From Coprococcus sp. (GTDB lineage Bacteria > Bacillota > Clostridia > Lachnospirales > Lachnospiraceae), in NCBI GenBank assembly GCA_022793995.1, contig JAAWDY010000011.1, forward strand, positions 113,596-177,595: DNA of 64,000 bases, written 5' to 3'. The notes below the pieces were generated by a model. The model was not told where the DNA came from. It did not search any database and was given only the letters and a program-made list of their open reading frames with translations. Made by a program: the position numbers and the translations under genes. Shown piece after piece: positions 8,452 through 15,711 of this stretch. Every line of letters starts with the position of its first letter. The first letter of the stretch is position 1.

Positions 8452-8855
8452 TGATTTCCACAAAAGGCAGATACGCCCTGCGGGTGATGATCGATCTGGC
8501 TGAACATCAAGAGGAAGGCTATATACCGATGAAAGATGTTGCCGCCCGTCAGGGGATCTCTCTGAAATATCTTGAGAAAATACTGCCCGTACTGGCGAAA
8601 AACCATTTCATTGTCGGAATCCAGGGAAAGGGCGGGGGATACCGGCTTACAAAAAGACTGGAAGAGTACCGGGTGGGCGATATACTCCGCCTGACAGAAG
8701 GCGATCTTGCCCCTGTGGCCTGCCTTGTGTGCGGGGCGCCGGACTGCGGACGCGCCGCACACTGCCGCACGCGCCCTCTGTGGGACGGGCTGAACCAGGT
8801 CATCACCGAGTATTTGGATAACATTACCATAGCGGATCTGATGAAAAAGGAATAA
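8448..8855 (+). CDS. Rrf2-family transcriptional regulator, probable Fe-S sensor
   Basis: A 135-residue winged-helix regulator of the Rrf2 family (IscR/CymR/NsrR relatives). The N-terminal signature MISTKGRYALRVMIDLA and the recognition helix region ISLKYLEKIL are clear. Cysteines at 92, 95, 100 and 106 include a trio (92/100/106) spaced much like the IscR cluster ligands, so an Fe-S cluster is plausible. It is translationally coupled to metY, and the operator on the metY promoter suggests autoregulation in response to sulfur or Fe-S status. Whether it is a CymR- or an IscR-type regulator cannot be settled from sequence alone. Confidence 0.9.
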   Translation: MMISTKGRYALRVMIDLAEHQEEGYIPMKDVAARQGISLKYLEKILPVLAKNHFIVGIQGKGGGYRLTKRLEEYRVGDILRLTEGDLAPVACLVCGAPDCGRAAHCRTRPLWDGLNQVITEYLDNITIADLMKKE

Positions 8856-8923
8856 CTTCTTGACATCTTTCGGAAAAAACTGCAAAATAAGAAAAGAAAC
8901 AAAAGTAGGAGGGGACTTAGAAG

Positions 8924-9556
8924 ATGATTCTGTATATGATCCGGCATGGAGAAACGGACTGGAATAAAACAAGGAGACTGCAGGGAAAGTCGGACACTTT
9001 ACTGAATGAGTTCGGCAGGCATCTGGCGCGGGAGACAGCGCCTGCGCTTAAGGAGATCCCATTCGATATTGCGTATACAAGCCCGCTTGCCCGCGCAAAA
9101 GAGACAGCCTCGATCATACTCGGCGGGCGGGACATCCCTATCATTGACGAGCCGCGATTGATGGAGATCGGATTCGGTGAATACGAGGGGCTTTGCTGCA
9201 GCAAGGAAGGCTGGAATATCCCGGACCCGGACTTTCAGTATTTCTTTGAGGCACCGGAGAAATACCGTGCGCCAAAGGGCGGGGAGTCCTTTTATCAGTT
9301 TTCTGACCGGCTGGAAGAGTTCCTTGAGGAGCTTTTCTCTGATCCTGGCCTTGCAGATAAGACGGTTCTGCTCTCGACCCACGGGGCGGCGCTCTGCGGG
9401 TTGATCCGGTTAATTAAGGGAGATCCCATGGCACAGTTCTGGGGCAAGGGAGTGCCGAAGAACTGTGCGGTTGCGATCGCGGAAGTGAAAGATCAAAAAG
9501 CAGTGTTGCTTCAGGAAAGAATTACATATTATCGGGATCAGGTGAAAGATTGGTAG
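8924..9556 (+). CDS. Histidine phosphatase family protein (phosphoglycerate mutase-like)
   Basis: A 210-residue histidine phosphatase. MIRHGETDWN at the N-terminus carries the catalytic RHG histidine, LLSTHGAAL near residue 153 carries the second catalytic His, and YTSPLARAKETA is the conserved phosphate pocket. The substrate is unknown; family members act on phosphoglycerate, sugar phosphates or cofactor intermediates. AGGAGGGG precedes the ATG. A TTGACA at ~8860 followed after 17 bases by CAAAAT may be its promoter. Its 3' end overlaps the convergent lacI-type gene by 35 bases. Confidence 0.88.
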   Translation: MILYMIRHGETDWNKTRRLQGKSDTLLNEFGRHLARETAPALKEIPFDIAYTSPLARAKETASIILGGRDIPIIDEPRLMEIGFGEYEGLCCSKEGWNIPDPDFQYFFEAPEKYRAPKGGESFYQFSDRLEEFLEELFSDPGLADKTVLLSTHGAALCGLIRLIKGDPMAQFWGKGVPKNCAVAIAEVKDQKAVLLQERITYYRDQVKDW

Positions 9557-10541
9557 CGCAGGAATCCCGGATAATGAGTTTACAGGGGAGTTGGATCTTC
9601 AGCGCGGCGCCCCTGTGTTCTTTTATGATATTGTGCAGGATGGAAGCGCCATAATGCCCCATATGATATGCAGGGGCGTGCACGGTTGTAAGCGGAGGCG
9701 CCGTAAATTCCGCCATACTGATATCGTCAAAGCCTACGACAGAAATATCATCGGGTACGGAAAAACCATGTTCTGTGAGCGCGCGCACGGCTCCGATGGC
9801 GATCGGATCGCTTGCCGCGAACACAGCGGACGGAAGCCGCCCGTTCTCAATCAACTCACACATCATCCCATAACCGGAATCGATCCGGAAAGCACCTTCC
9901 TTAAGATAAGGTTCATAAAGAATCCCCTGGCTTATGCAAAAGCGGATAAATTCTTCCTTCCGGTAATCAGGGCAGAGTGTATCAGAATCCACATATTCCC
10001 TCCCGGTCAGAAAACCGATACGCCGGTGTCCCAGCGAAGTCAGATAATGCATGACCTCGCTTACAGCGCCTACAAAATCCAAGGTGATCGTCGTGATGTC
10101 CGGGTCGTCCACTGTCATATCGAGGAAGAGGATGTCGGGGGTTTTATTCGTCCAAAAAGACACCTCGCTTTGGCTGAACTTCCCGATACAGATCACACAG
10201 TCCGCATCCCGCAGCGCTTCCTGGTAGTTCACATCACTTTTATATGTCCGGAGGATCTGGATATTGTGCAGAAGGCAGTAATCCTCAATACCTTGGCGGA
10301 TCAGAAGATAGTAGCTGTCTTCAAGTTCCTGCTGAGAAGAAAACCATTGCACGATCCCAAGAGTGAACGCGGATTTCGTCATCGGTCGGTTCCTCTTGAC
10401 GTAGTGGAGCGCTTTTGCTGTATCGAGAACTTTCTGCCGCGTTTCCGGCGATACGTTGAGCGTTTCGTCTTGATTTAAAATTCTGGAAACGGCTGCTGCG
10501 GATACATTCGCCGCCGCCGCGATATCTTTGATAGTAGCCAT
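9522..10541 (-). CDS. LacI/GalR-family transcriptional regulator
   Basis: A 339-residue LacI-family repressor. The N-terminal helix-turn-helix MATIKDIAAAANVSAAAVSR and hinge are followed by a periplasmic-binding-protein-like sugar domain (from ~60 on, with SVVGFDDISMAEF near 270). It diverges from galK-galT, so it is most likely their galactose-responsive regulator; the operator-like repeats at 10793-10846 support this. GGGGGA precedes the ATG. Its promoter appears to be the extended -10 at 10758-10766, so its mRNA would start with the structured leader at 10564-10747. Confidence 0.9.
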   Translation of the reverse strand: MATIKDIAAAANVSAAAVSRILNQDETLNVSPETRQKVLDTAKALHYVKRNRPMTKSAFTLGIVQWFSSQQELEDSYYLLIRQGIEDYCLLHNIQILRTYKSDVNYQEALRDADCVICIGKFSQSEVSFWTNKTPDILFLDMTVDDPDITTITLDFVGAVSEVMHYLTSLGHRRIGFLTGREYVDSDTLCPDYRKEEFIRFCISQGILYEPYLKEGAFRIDSGYGMMCELIENGRLPSAVFAASDPIAIGAVRALTEHGFSVPDDISVVGFDDISMAEFTAPPLTTVHAPAYHMGHYGASILHNIIKEHRGAALKIQLPCKLIIRDSCATNLSPDPDNM

Positions 10542-10563
10542 GAAAATCCCCCTTAAAATTCAT

Positions 10564-10747
10564 TGTATGCCCCCTCGGAAGCCTTCGGCTTCGTCGCTTG
10601 CGGGCTTCTCCTTGGCGCCCGTCCGCCGTGCAAACTCGAAAGCCTTCGGCTTCCTCGTTCACGGGCTTCGCCCTATGAAAACTGTCAAGAGCAAATCCGT
10701 CTGCAAGCAGCCGATTTGCTCTTGACAGTTTTCGCACGGCTCATTGC
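10564..10747 (-). repeat. Structured leader repeat, copy 1 (upstream of lacI-type gene)
   Basis: Read on the minus strand, this element begins GCAATGAGCCGTGC at 10747, exactly 10 bases after a TATACT -10 box, and ends 22 bases before the lacI-type ATG. It contains a perfect 20-bp stem (10677-10696 with 10714-10733; loop with TGCAAGCA). Then come GGGC-loop-GCCC, a GAAGCC/GGCTTTC hairpin, GCACGGC (able to pair with the 5' GCCGTGC), CGC-AA-GCG and a second GAAGCC/GGCTTC hairpin. Copy 2 at 15502-15692 has the same scaffold but a different long stem. No protein-coding gene is convincing inside it. It fills most of the 353-base gap between the lacI-type gene and galK. Confidence 0.8.
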
Positions 10748-10757
10748 CATCGTGAAT

Positions 10758-10766
10758 AGTATACCA
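10758..10766 (-). promoter_or_regulatory. Extended -10 promoter of the lacI-type gene and leader copy 1
   Basis: On the minus strand TGG-TATACT forms an extended -10 (TGn plus TATACT, hexamer at 10758-10763). No good -35 is seen 17 bases upstream. The box sits 10 bases before the start of the leader repeat, the same distance as in copy 2. Confidence 0.55.
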
Positions 10767-10792
10767 AATTAAATCAAAAAAGAAAAGCAAAA

Positions 10793-10846
10793 ATTTAGTA
10801 AATGCATATTGAAGATTTACTAAATCTGTACTATAATTTACCAAAA
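10793..10846 (+). promoter_or_regulatory. Three operator-like repeats at the galK promoter
   Basis: ATTTAGTAAAT (10793-10803), ATTTACTAAAT (10815-10825) and ATTTACCAAAA (10836-10846) have centres 22 and 21 bases apart, about two helical turns, so all three lie on one DNA face. The middle site is inside the -35/-10 spacer. They are likely binding sites for the divergent LacI-family regulator. Confidence 0.6.
10809..10837 (+). promoter_or_regulatory. Sigma-A promoter of galK-galT
   Basis: TTGAAG (10809-10814), 17 bases, TATAAT (10832-10837). The spacer is occupied by the central operator-like site. Confidence 0.75.
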
Positions 10847-10894
10847 GAAGAAAACGGGATTATGTCCAAAAAGAAAGGATGGTAAGGAGGAAAC

Positions 10895-12175
10895 ATGGAG
10901 CTGGCAACACGGATTCTGGAAGAATTACGAGAAGGGAAGTACAAAGAACTGCTGAAGGATATCTACGTGGATGAAGGGATGTCCGTTCGGCAGCAAGGGC
11001 GCTATGAGCGGGCGGTCCAAGAGTTCATTCGCCTGTATGGAGAGCAGGAGGCAGAGATTTACAGTGCGCCGGGGCGCAGTGAAGTGGGAGGGAACCACAC
11101 AGACCATCAGCACGGTATGGTTCTTGCCACCTCGGTCAACCTGGACGCTATCGCGGTTGTGAGCAGGAATGAAAATATGAGCGTCCGGGTCATCTCGGAA
11201 GGGTATGATATGATCGAACTGGACGCACATGACCTGGAAAAGAAGGACGAGGAGGAGGAAACGTCCATCGGTCTGATCCGTGGGGTCCTTGGGGGACTTA
11301 AGAAGAGAGGGTATCATGTAGGCGGCTTTAACGCTTATGTAACCAGCGAAGTGCTCATCGGCGCAGGGCTCTCTTCCTCCGCCGCGTTCGAGACGATTAT
11401 TGGGACGATCATATCCGGGCTTTACAATGAGATGAAGATCAGCATGACCGAGATCGCCCAGGTCGGGCAGTATGCGGAGAATGTATATTTCGGCAAACCA
11501 AGCGGCCTGATGGACCAGATGGCGTGCGCGGTAGGAGGACTGATCCATATTGATTTTTGCTCACCTGAGAAACCGGTGGTAAATAAGGTACATGTGGATT
11601 TTGAGACATACCAGTACAGCCTGTGTATCGTGGATACCAAAGGCTCCCATCAGGATTTGACGGCCGCTTATGCGGGGATTCCAAAGGAAATGAAGCAAGT
11701 AGCGTCGTTCTTTGGCAAAGAATTTCTGCGCGAGGTGGACGAGGCGGCCTTTTATGCGCAGATTCCTGCTCTCCGCGGCAAATACGGCGACAGGCCAGTA
11801 CTGAGGGCGATCCATTTCTTTGAAGACAATAAGCGTGTGGCAGGGCAGGCAGAGGCGTTGAACCAAGGAGATTTCCCCAAATTCCTTGAACTGATCGAAT
11901 CCTCCGGCAATTCTTCCTTCAAGTATTTGCAGAATATCTACACGAATGAAGACGTACAGAGCCAGAATATGTCGATCGCGCTGGCTGTTAGTGAGACAGT
12001 GCTGGGAAATCACGGGGTATGCCGTGTACATGGCGGCGGATTTGCGGGAACGATCCAGGCATTTGTGGAGAATGATTTTGTTGAGACATACCGGAAGGCC
12101 TTGGACAGTGTGTTTGGAGAAAGCTCATGCCATGTGCTCAAAGTAAGAAAATACGGCGGGATAAAAGTGGTCTAA
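10895..12175 (+). CDS. galK: Galactokinase
   Basis: A 426-residue GHMP kinase, phosphorylating galactose to galactose-1-phosphate at the start of the Leloir pathway. The galactokinase signature is seen as SAPGRSEVGGNHTDHQHG (residues ~57-74); it reads GGNHTDH instead of the common GEHTDY, which occurs in Firmicutes members. The ATP-binding GAGLSSSAAFE lies at ~156-166, and the C-terminal GHMP motif GNHGVCRVHGGGFAGT follows near 370. AAGGAGG precedes the ATG. galT follows 25 bases downstream in the same operon. Confidence 0.94.
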   Translation: MELATRILEELREGKYKELLKDIYVDEGMSVRQQGRYERAVQEFIRLYGEQEAEIYSAPGRSEVGGNHTDHQHGMVLATSVNLDAIAVVSRNENMSVRVISEGYDMIELDAHDLEKKDEEEETSIGLIRGVLGGLKKRGYHVGGFNAYVTSEVLIGAGLSSSAAFETIIGTIISGLYNEMKISMTEIAQVGQYAENVYFGKPSGLMDQMACAVGGLIHIDFCSPEKPVVNKVHVDFETYQYSLCIVDTKGSHQDLTAAYAGIPKEMKQVASFFGKEFLREVDEAAFYAQIPALRGKYGDRPVLRAIHFFEDNKRVAGQAEALNQGDFPKFLELIESSGNSSFKYLQNIYTNEDVQSQNMSIALAVSETVLGNHGVCRVHGGGFAGTIQAFVENDFVETYRKALDSVFGESSCHVLKVRKYGGIKVV

Positions 12176-12200
12176 GGAGAGACAGAGAGGAGATACCAGG

Positions 12201-13691
12201 ATGATTTATAAGGCAGTTGCTGAATTAATGCAGTATGGGATCCGTACAGGTCTTGTCGCAGAGGAAGACGAGATATTTGTGAGAAATCAGGTGCTTGATG
12301 CTTTGGGGCTGGAGGAGTACGAAGAGTCTGTACAGATACCAAAAGAGACAGATCTGGAAACAATACTTCGTAAGATGACGGACTATGCCGTAGAGAAAGG
12401 GATGATTGAAGACTCTATTGTCTACAGGGATTTGTTTGATACGAAGATTATGGGAAAGCTTGTGCCCGCGCCGAGCGCTGTGATATCCAGGTTCAATGAA
12501 CTCTATGAGGAAAGCCCGAAGCGCGCCACAGATTATTTCTATAAGCTGAGCCAGGACAGCGATTATATCCGTAGATACCGGGTCAAAAAAGATCAGAAAT
12601 GGGTGACACAGACGGAGTACGGCGATATGGAGATTACCATCAATCTGTCAAAACCGGAGAAAGACCCCAAGGCGATCGCGGCGGCGAAGAACGCCAAACA
12701 GAGCGGATACCCCAAATGTCTTCTCTGCAGGGAGAACGAGGGGTATGCGGGACGCGCGAACCATCCGGCTAGACAGAACCACCGTATCATCCCAGTCGTG
12801 ATCGGGCAGAAAGATTGGGGCTTCCAGTATTCACCCTACGTTTATTATAACGAGCACTGTATTGTATTGAACGGGGAACACACACCGATGAAGATCGAGA
12901 AAGAGACGTTTGCGAAGCTTTTGGACTTTGTAGAACAGTTTCCTCACTATTTTGTAGGATCGAACGCCGACCTCCCTATCGTAGGAGGATCCATATTGAG
13001 CCATGACCATTTCCAAGGCGGAAACCATGAATTTGCCATGGCGAAAGCGCCGGTGATGAAAGAATGTACGATCAAAGGGTATGAAGATGTCTGCGCGGGA
13101 ATCGTCAAATGGCCGATGTCCGTTATACGTCTAAGGAGCGTCGACAGCGACAGACTGATCGAAGCGGCGGCGCATGTGCTTGGCGCATGGAGATCCTATA
13201 CGGATGAGAGTGCGTTTATTTTTGCCGAGACGGACGGGGAGCCGCACAATACCATCACCCCGATCGCACGGATGCGGGGAGGCAAGTTCGAGCTTGACCT
13301 GGTACTTCGGAATAATATCACGACTGAAGAGCACCCCCTGGGAGTGTACCATCCCCATGCAAAGCTGCATCATATCAAAAAAGAAAATATTGGGCTGATC
13401 GAAGTGATGGGGCTTGCCGTACTTCCTGCCAGGCTGAAACAGGAGATGGAATATCTGGCAAAAGCGATCCTCAAAGGAGAGGATATCCGGTCGAACGAGA
13501 TGCTTGAGAAACACGCGGACTGGGCAGAGGAATTTCTTCCGCGCTATGAGCAGGTGACAAAAGAGAATATCATGGAAATCCTGCGCCGAGAGATCGGCCA
13601 GGTGTTCTGCCAGGTACTCGAAGACGCAGGAGTATATAAGCAGACGGAGGAAGGGCAGAAGGCGTTCTTGCGCTTTATCGACAGCCTGTAA
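12201..13691 (+). CDS. galT: UDP-glucose:hexose-1-phosphate uridylyltransferase, Firmicutes class
   Basis: A 496-residue class II GalT, exchanging UMP between UDP-glucose and galactose-1-phosphate. It is longer than the ~350-residue proteobacterial type and lacks the HPH motif; instead it shows SHDHFQGGNHEFAMAKA (near residue 268), typical of the Firmicutes class. The segment CLLCRENEGYAGR is also characteristic. It completes the galK-galT operon; no epimerase gene is in the window. A strong bidirectional hairpin follows. Confidence 0.95.
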   Translation: MIYKAVAELMQYGIRTGLVAEEDEIFVRNQVLDALGLEEYEESVQIPKETDLETILRKMTDYAVEKGMIEDSIVYRDLFDTKIMGKLVPAPSAVISRFNELYEESPKRATDYFYKLSQDSDYIRRYRVKKDQKWVTQTEYGDMEITINLSKPEKDPKAIAAAKNAKQSGYPKCLLCRENEGYAGRANHPARQNHRIIPVVIGQKDWGFQYSPYVYYNEHCIVLNGEHTPMKIEKETFAKLLDFVEQFPHYFVGSNADLPIVGGSILSHDHFQGGNHEFAMAKAPVMKECTIKGYEDVCAGIVKWPMSVIRLRSVDSDRLIEAAAHVLGAWRSYTDESAFIFAETDGEPHNTITPIARMRGGKFELDLVLRNNITTEEHPLGVYHPHAKLHHIKKENIGLIEVMGLAVLPARLKQEMEYLAKAILKGEDIRSNEMLEKHADWAEEFLPRYEQVTKENIMEILRREIGQVFCQVLEDAGVYKQTEEGQKAFLRFIDSL

Positions 13692-13694
13692 AAA

Positions 13695-13735
13695 TGAACA
13701 CGCCGGGACAGCGTATCTTTCCCGGCGTGATTTTC
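13695..13735. terminator. Bidirectional terminator between galT and ykpA
   Basis: A perfect 10-bp stem CACGCCGGGA/TCCCGGCGTG (13699-13708 with 13720-13729), loop of 11, has T-rich sequence on the plus side and T-rich sequence on the opposite strand through AAAAATG. It separates the convergent genes. Confidence 0.8.
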
Positions 13736-13736
13736 T

Positions 13737-15368
13737 TTAATTATCTTCTTCTTTCATCGTATATGTCTGACGTTTCCTTGCCATCTCGTCGTTTGCCAGA
13801 TACTCGTCATACGTCGTGATCTTGTCGATCATCTTTCCGCCTGGCATGATCTCCATGATCCGGTTCGCGGTCGTCTCCACGATCTGGTGATCCCGTGACG
13901 CGAACAGAAGCACGCCGGGGAATTTCTTAAGTCCGTTATTGAGGGCGGTGATCGCCTCCATATCCAGGTGGTCGGTGGGCTCGTCGAGCAGGAGGACGTT
14001 CGCACCGGAAATCATCAGCTTGGAGAGCATACAGCGAACCTTCTCGCCTCCGGATAAAACCTTCACCTTTTTTACGCCATCCTCGCCGGAGAACAACATC
14101 CGTCCGAGGAAACCGCGGACAAAAGTCACGTCCTTGATCTCCGAATACTGGGTCAGCCATTCCACGATCGTGTCCTCATTCGTAAACTCCCGGCTGTTAT
14201 CCTTGGGAAAGTATGCCTGGGAAGTGGTGACGCCCCAGTGATAAGTCCCTGTATCCGGCGCCATCTCTCCCATTAGGATCTGGAAAAGCACCGTCTTCGC
14301 AAATTCATTCCCCCCAACGAACGCCGCTTTGTCCTCGCGGTTCAGGGTGAAAGAAATATCATCCAGGACTTTGACGCCGTCAATCGTCTTGGAAAGACCT
14401 TCCACCGTCAGAACTTCATTCCCGATCTCGCGGTCCGGTTTAAAGTCAATATATGGATATTTACGGCTGGACGGCCGGATCTCCTCAAGCTGGATTTTCT
14501 CCAGCGCGCGTTTTCTGGATGTGGCCTGCCGTGATTTGGATGCATTGGCGCTGAACCGGGAGATAAATTCCTGCAGTTCCTTGATCTTTTCTTCCTTCTT
14601 TTTGTTTGCTTCCTTCATCTGGCGGATGAGAAGCTGGCTGGACTCATACCAGAAATCATAGTTCCCGGCATATAACTGGATCTTTCCATAGTCGATGTCC
14701 GCGATCTGAGTGCAGACTTTATTAAGGAAATAACGGTCGTGCGACACAACAATGACCGTATTGTTAAAACCGATCAAAAATTCTTCCAGCCATGCGATCG
14801 CATCCAGGTCCAAGTGGTTGGTAGGCTCGTCGAGCAGAAGGATGTCAGGGTTCCCAAATAGTGCCTGAGCCAGCAGAACCTTGACTTTCTGGGAGCCTGG
14901 AAGATCTTTCATCATAGAAGTATGGAGTTCTGTCTCAACTCCAAGCCCATTAAGGAGAGAAGCAGCGTCGGATTCCGCTTCCCAGCCGTCCATCGCGCCA
15001 AATTCCGCCTCCAGCTCGCTTGCACGGATCCCGTCTTCATCTGTAAAATCTTCCTTTGCATAGAGAGCTTCTTTCTCCTTCATGATCTCATACAGGCGGG
15101 CATTCCCCAGGATCACGGTATCGAGCACTGGGTAGGCGTCATATTTAAAATGATCCTGCTGTAGGAACGAAAGACGTTCGCCGGAAGAAACCACGACTTC
15201 CCCGGAAGAAGGTTCGAGCTGCCCGGAGAGGATTTTAAGAAACGTTGATTTCCCCGCACCGTTCGCGCCGATCAGGCCGTAACAGTTCCCCTCGGAAAAT
15301 TTAATATTCACATCCTCGAACAAGGCTTTTTTGCCAACTCTATAAGTTACATTGCTTGTACTGATCAT
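13737..15368 (-). CDS. ykpA: ABC-F family ATPase, YkpA type
   Basis: A 543-residue soluble protein with two ABC domains and no membrane part, closely patterned on Bacillus subtilis YkpA (for example GLIGANGAGKSTFLKILSG, NANASKSRQATSRK-like linker and WGVTTSQAYFPKDNS). ABC-F proteins act on the ribosome in translation. Domain 1 has an intact Walker A (GANGAGKST) but a weak signature (LPGSQKVK). Domain 2 has a degenerate Walker A (GGNEFAKT) and a canonical LSGGEKVR. One composite ATP site should be canonical, the other degenerate, as in its subfamily. Nothing indicates antibiotic resistance. Confidence 0.93.
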   Translation of the reverse strand: MISTSNVTYRVGKKALFEDVNIKFSEGNCYGLIGANGAGKSTFLKILSGQLEPSSGEVVVSSGERLSFLQQDHFKYDAYPVLDTVILGNARLYEIMKEKEALYAKEDFTDEDGIRASELEAEFGAMDGWEAESDAASLLNGLGVETELHTSMMKDLPGSQKVKVLLAQALFGNPDILLLDEPTNHLDLDAIAWLEEFLIGFNNTVIVVSHDRYFLNKVCTQIADIDYGKIQLYAGNYDFWYESSQLLIRQMKEANKKKEEKIKELQEFISRFSANASKSRQATSRKRALEKIQLEEIRPSSRKYPYIDFKPDREIGNEVLTVEGLSKTIDGVKVLDDISFTLNREDKAAFVGGNEFAKTVLFQILMGEMAPDTGTYHWGVTTSQAYFPKDNSREFTNEDTIVEWLTQYSEIKDVTFVRGFLGRMLFSGEDGVKKVKVLSGGEKVRCMLSKLMISGANVLLLDEPTDHLDMEAITALNNGLKKFPGVLLFASRDHQIVETTANRIMEIMPGGKMIDKITTYDEYLANDEMARKRQTYTMKEEDN

Positions 15369-15482
15369 AGTAAAACTCCTGTTTCTTTTTTAGATTGCGG
15401 TCTCTTGCTTTACGCCGCTTATTCCATTATACATAAATCTTCTATATTTACAAGGAAAAGAGTGCCATTTAAACAAGAGTTG

Positions 15483-15491
15483 TGTTACAAT
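15483..15491 (+). promoter_or_regulatory. Extended -10 promoter of the patatin gene and leader copy 2
   Basis: TG-T-TACAAT (hexamer 15486-15491) forms an extended -10 box 10 bases before the leader repeat. The -35 region at ~15463 is poor. The position mirrors the promoter upstream of leader copy 1. Confidence 0.55.
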
Positions 15492-15501
15492 GTGCACGTA
15501 A

Positions 15502-15692
15502 GCAATGAGCCGTGCCAAAAAATCAAAGTAAGTTTTCGTCATGCTTGCATGTAAGAAAACTTATCTTTGTATTTTTTGATAGGGCGAACGCCCGTGAACT
15601 CGGAAGCCAAAGGCTTTCGAGTTTGCACGGCGGACAGACACGAAAGCGAAGCCCGCAAGCGGGGAAGCCAAAGGCTTCCGAGCATGCACGGC
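15502..15692 (+). repeat. Structured leader repeat, copy 2 (upstream of patatin gene)
   Basis: It starts GCAATGAGCCGTGC, identical to copy 1 over 14 bases. A long A/T-rich hairpin follows (15516-15537 with 15555-15578, two single-base bulges, loop with TGCTTGCA in the opposite sense to copy 1's TGCAAGCA core). Then come GGGCGAACGCCC, an extended CTCGGAAGCC/GGCTTTCGAG stem, GCACGGC, CCCGC-AA-GCGGG, and GGAAGCC/GGCTTCC, ending GCATGCACGGC. Loops and stem ends differ from copy 1 while stems are kept. It ends 19 bases before the patatin start. With the promoter it fills most of the 343-base gap after ykpA. Confidence 0.8.
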
Positions 15693-15711
15693 AAAAGAAA
15701 GGGGCGATTAT

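Noticed and set aside
10528-10737. Several overlapping open frames inside leader copy 1 on both strands
   Set aside because: They follow the repeat sequence, are Arg/Ser/Lys-rich in several frames at once and lack ribosome-binding sites; the RNA scaffold explains the sequence better.
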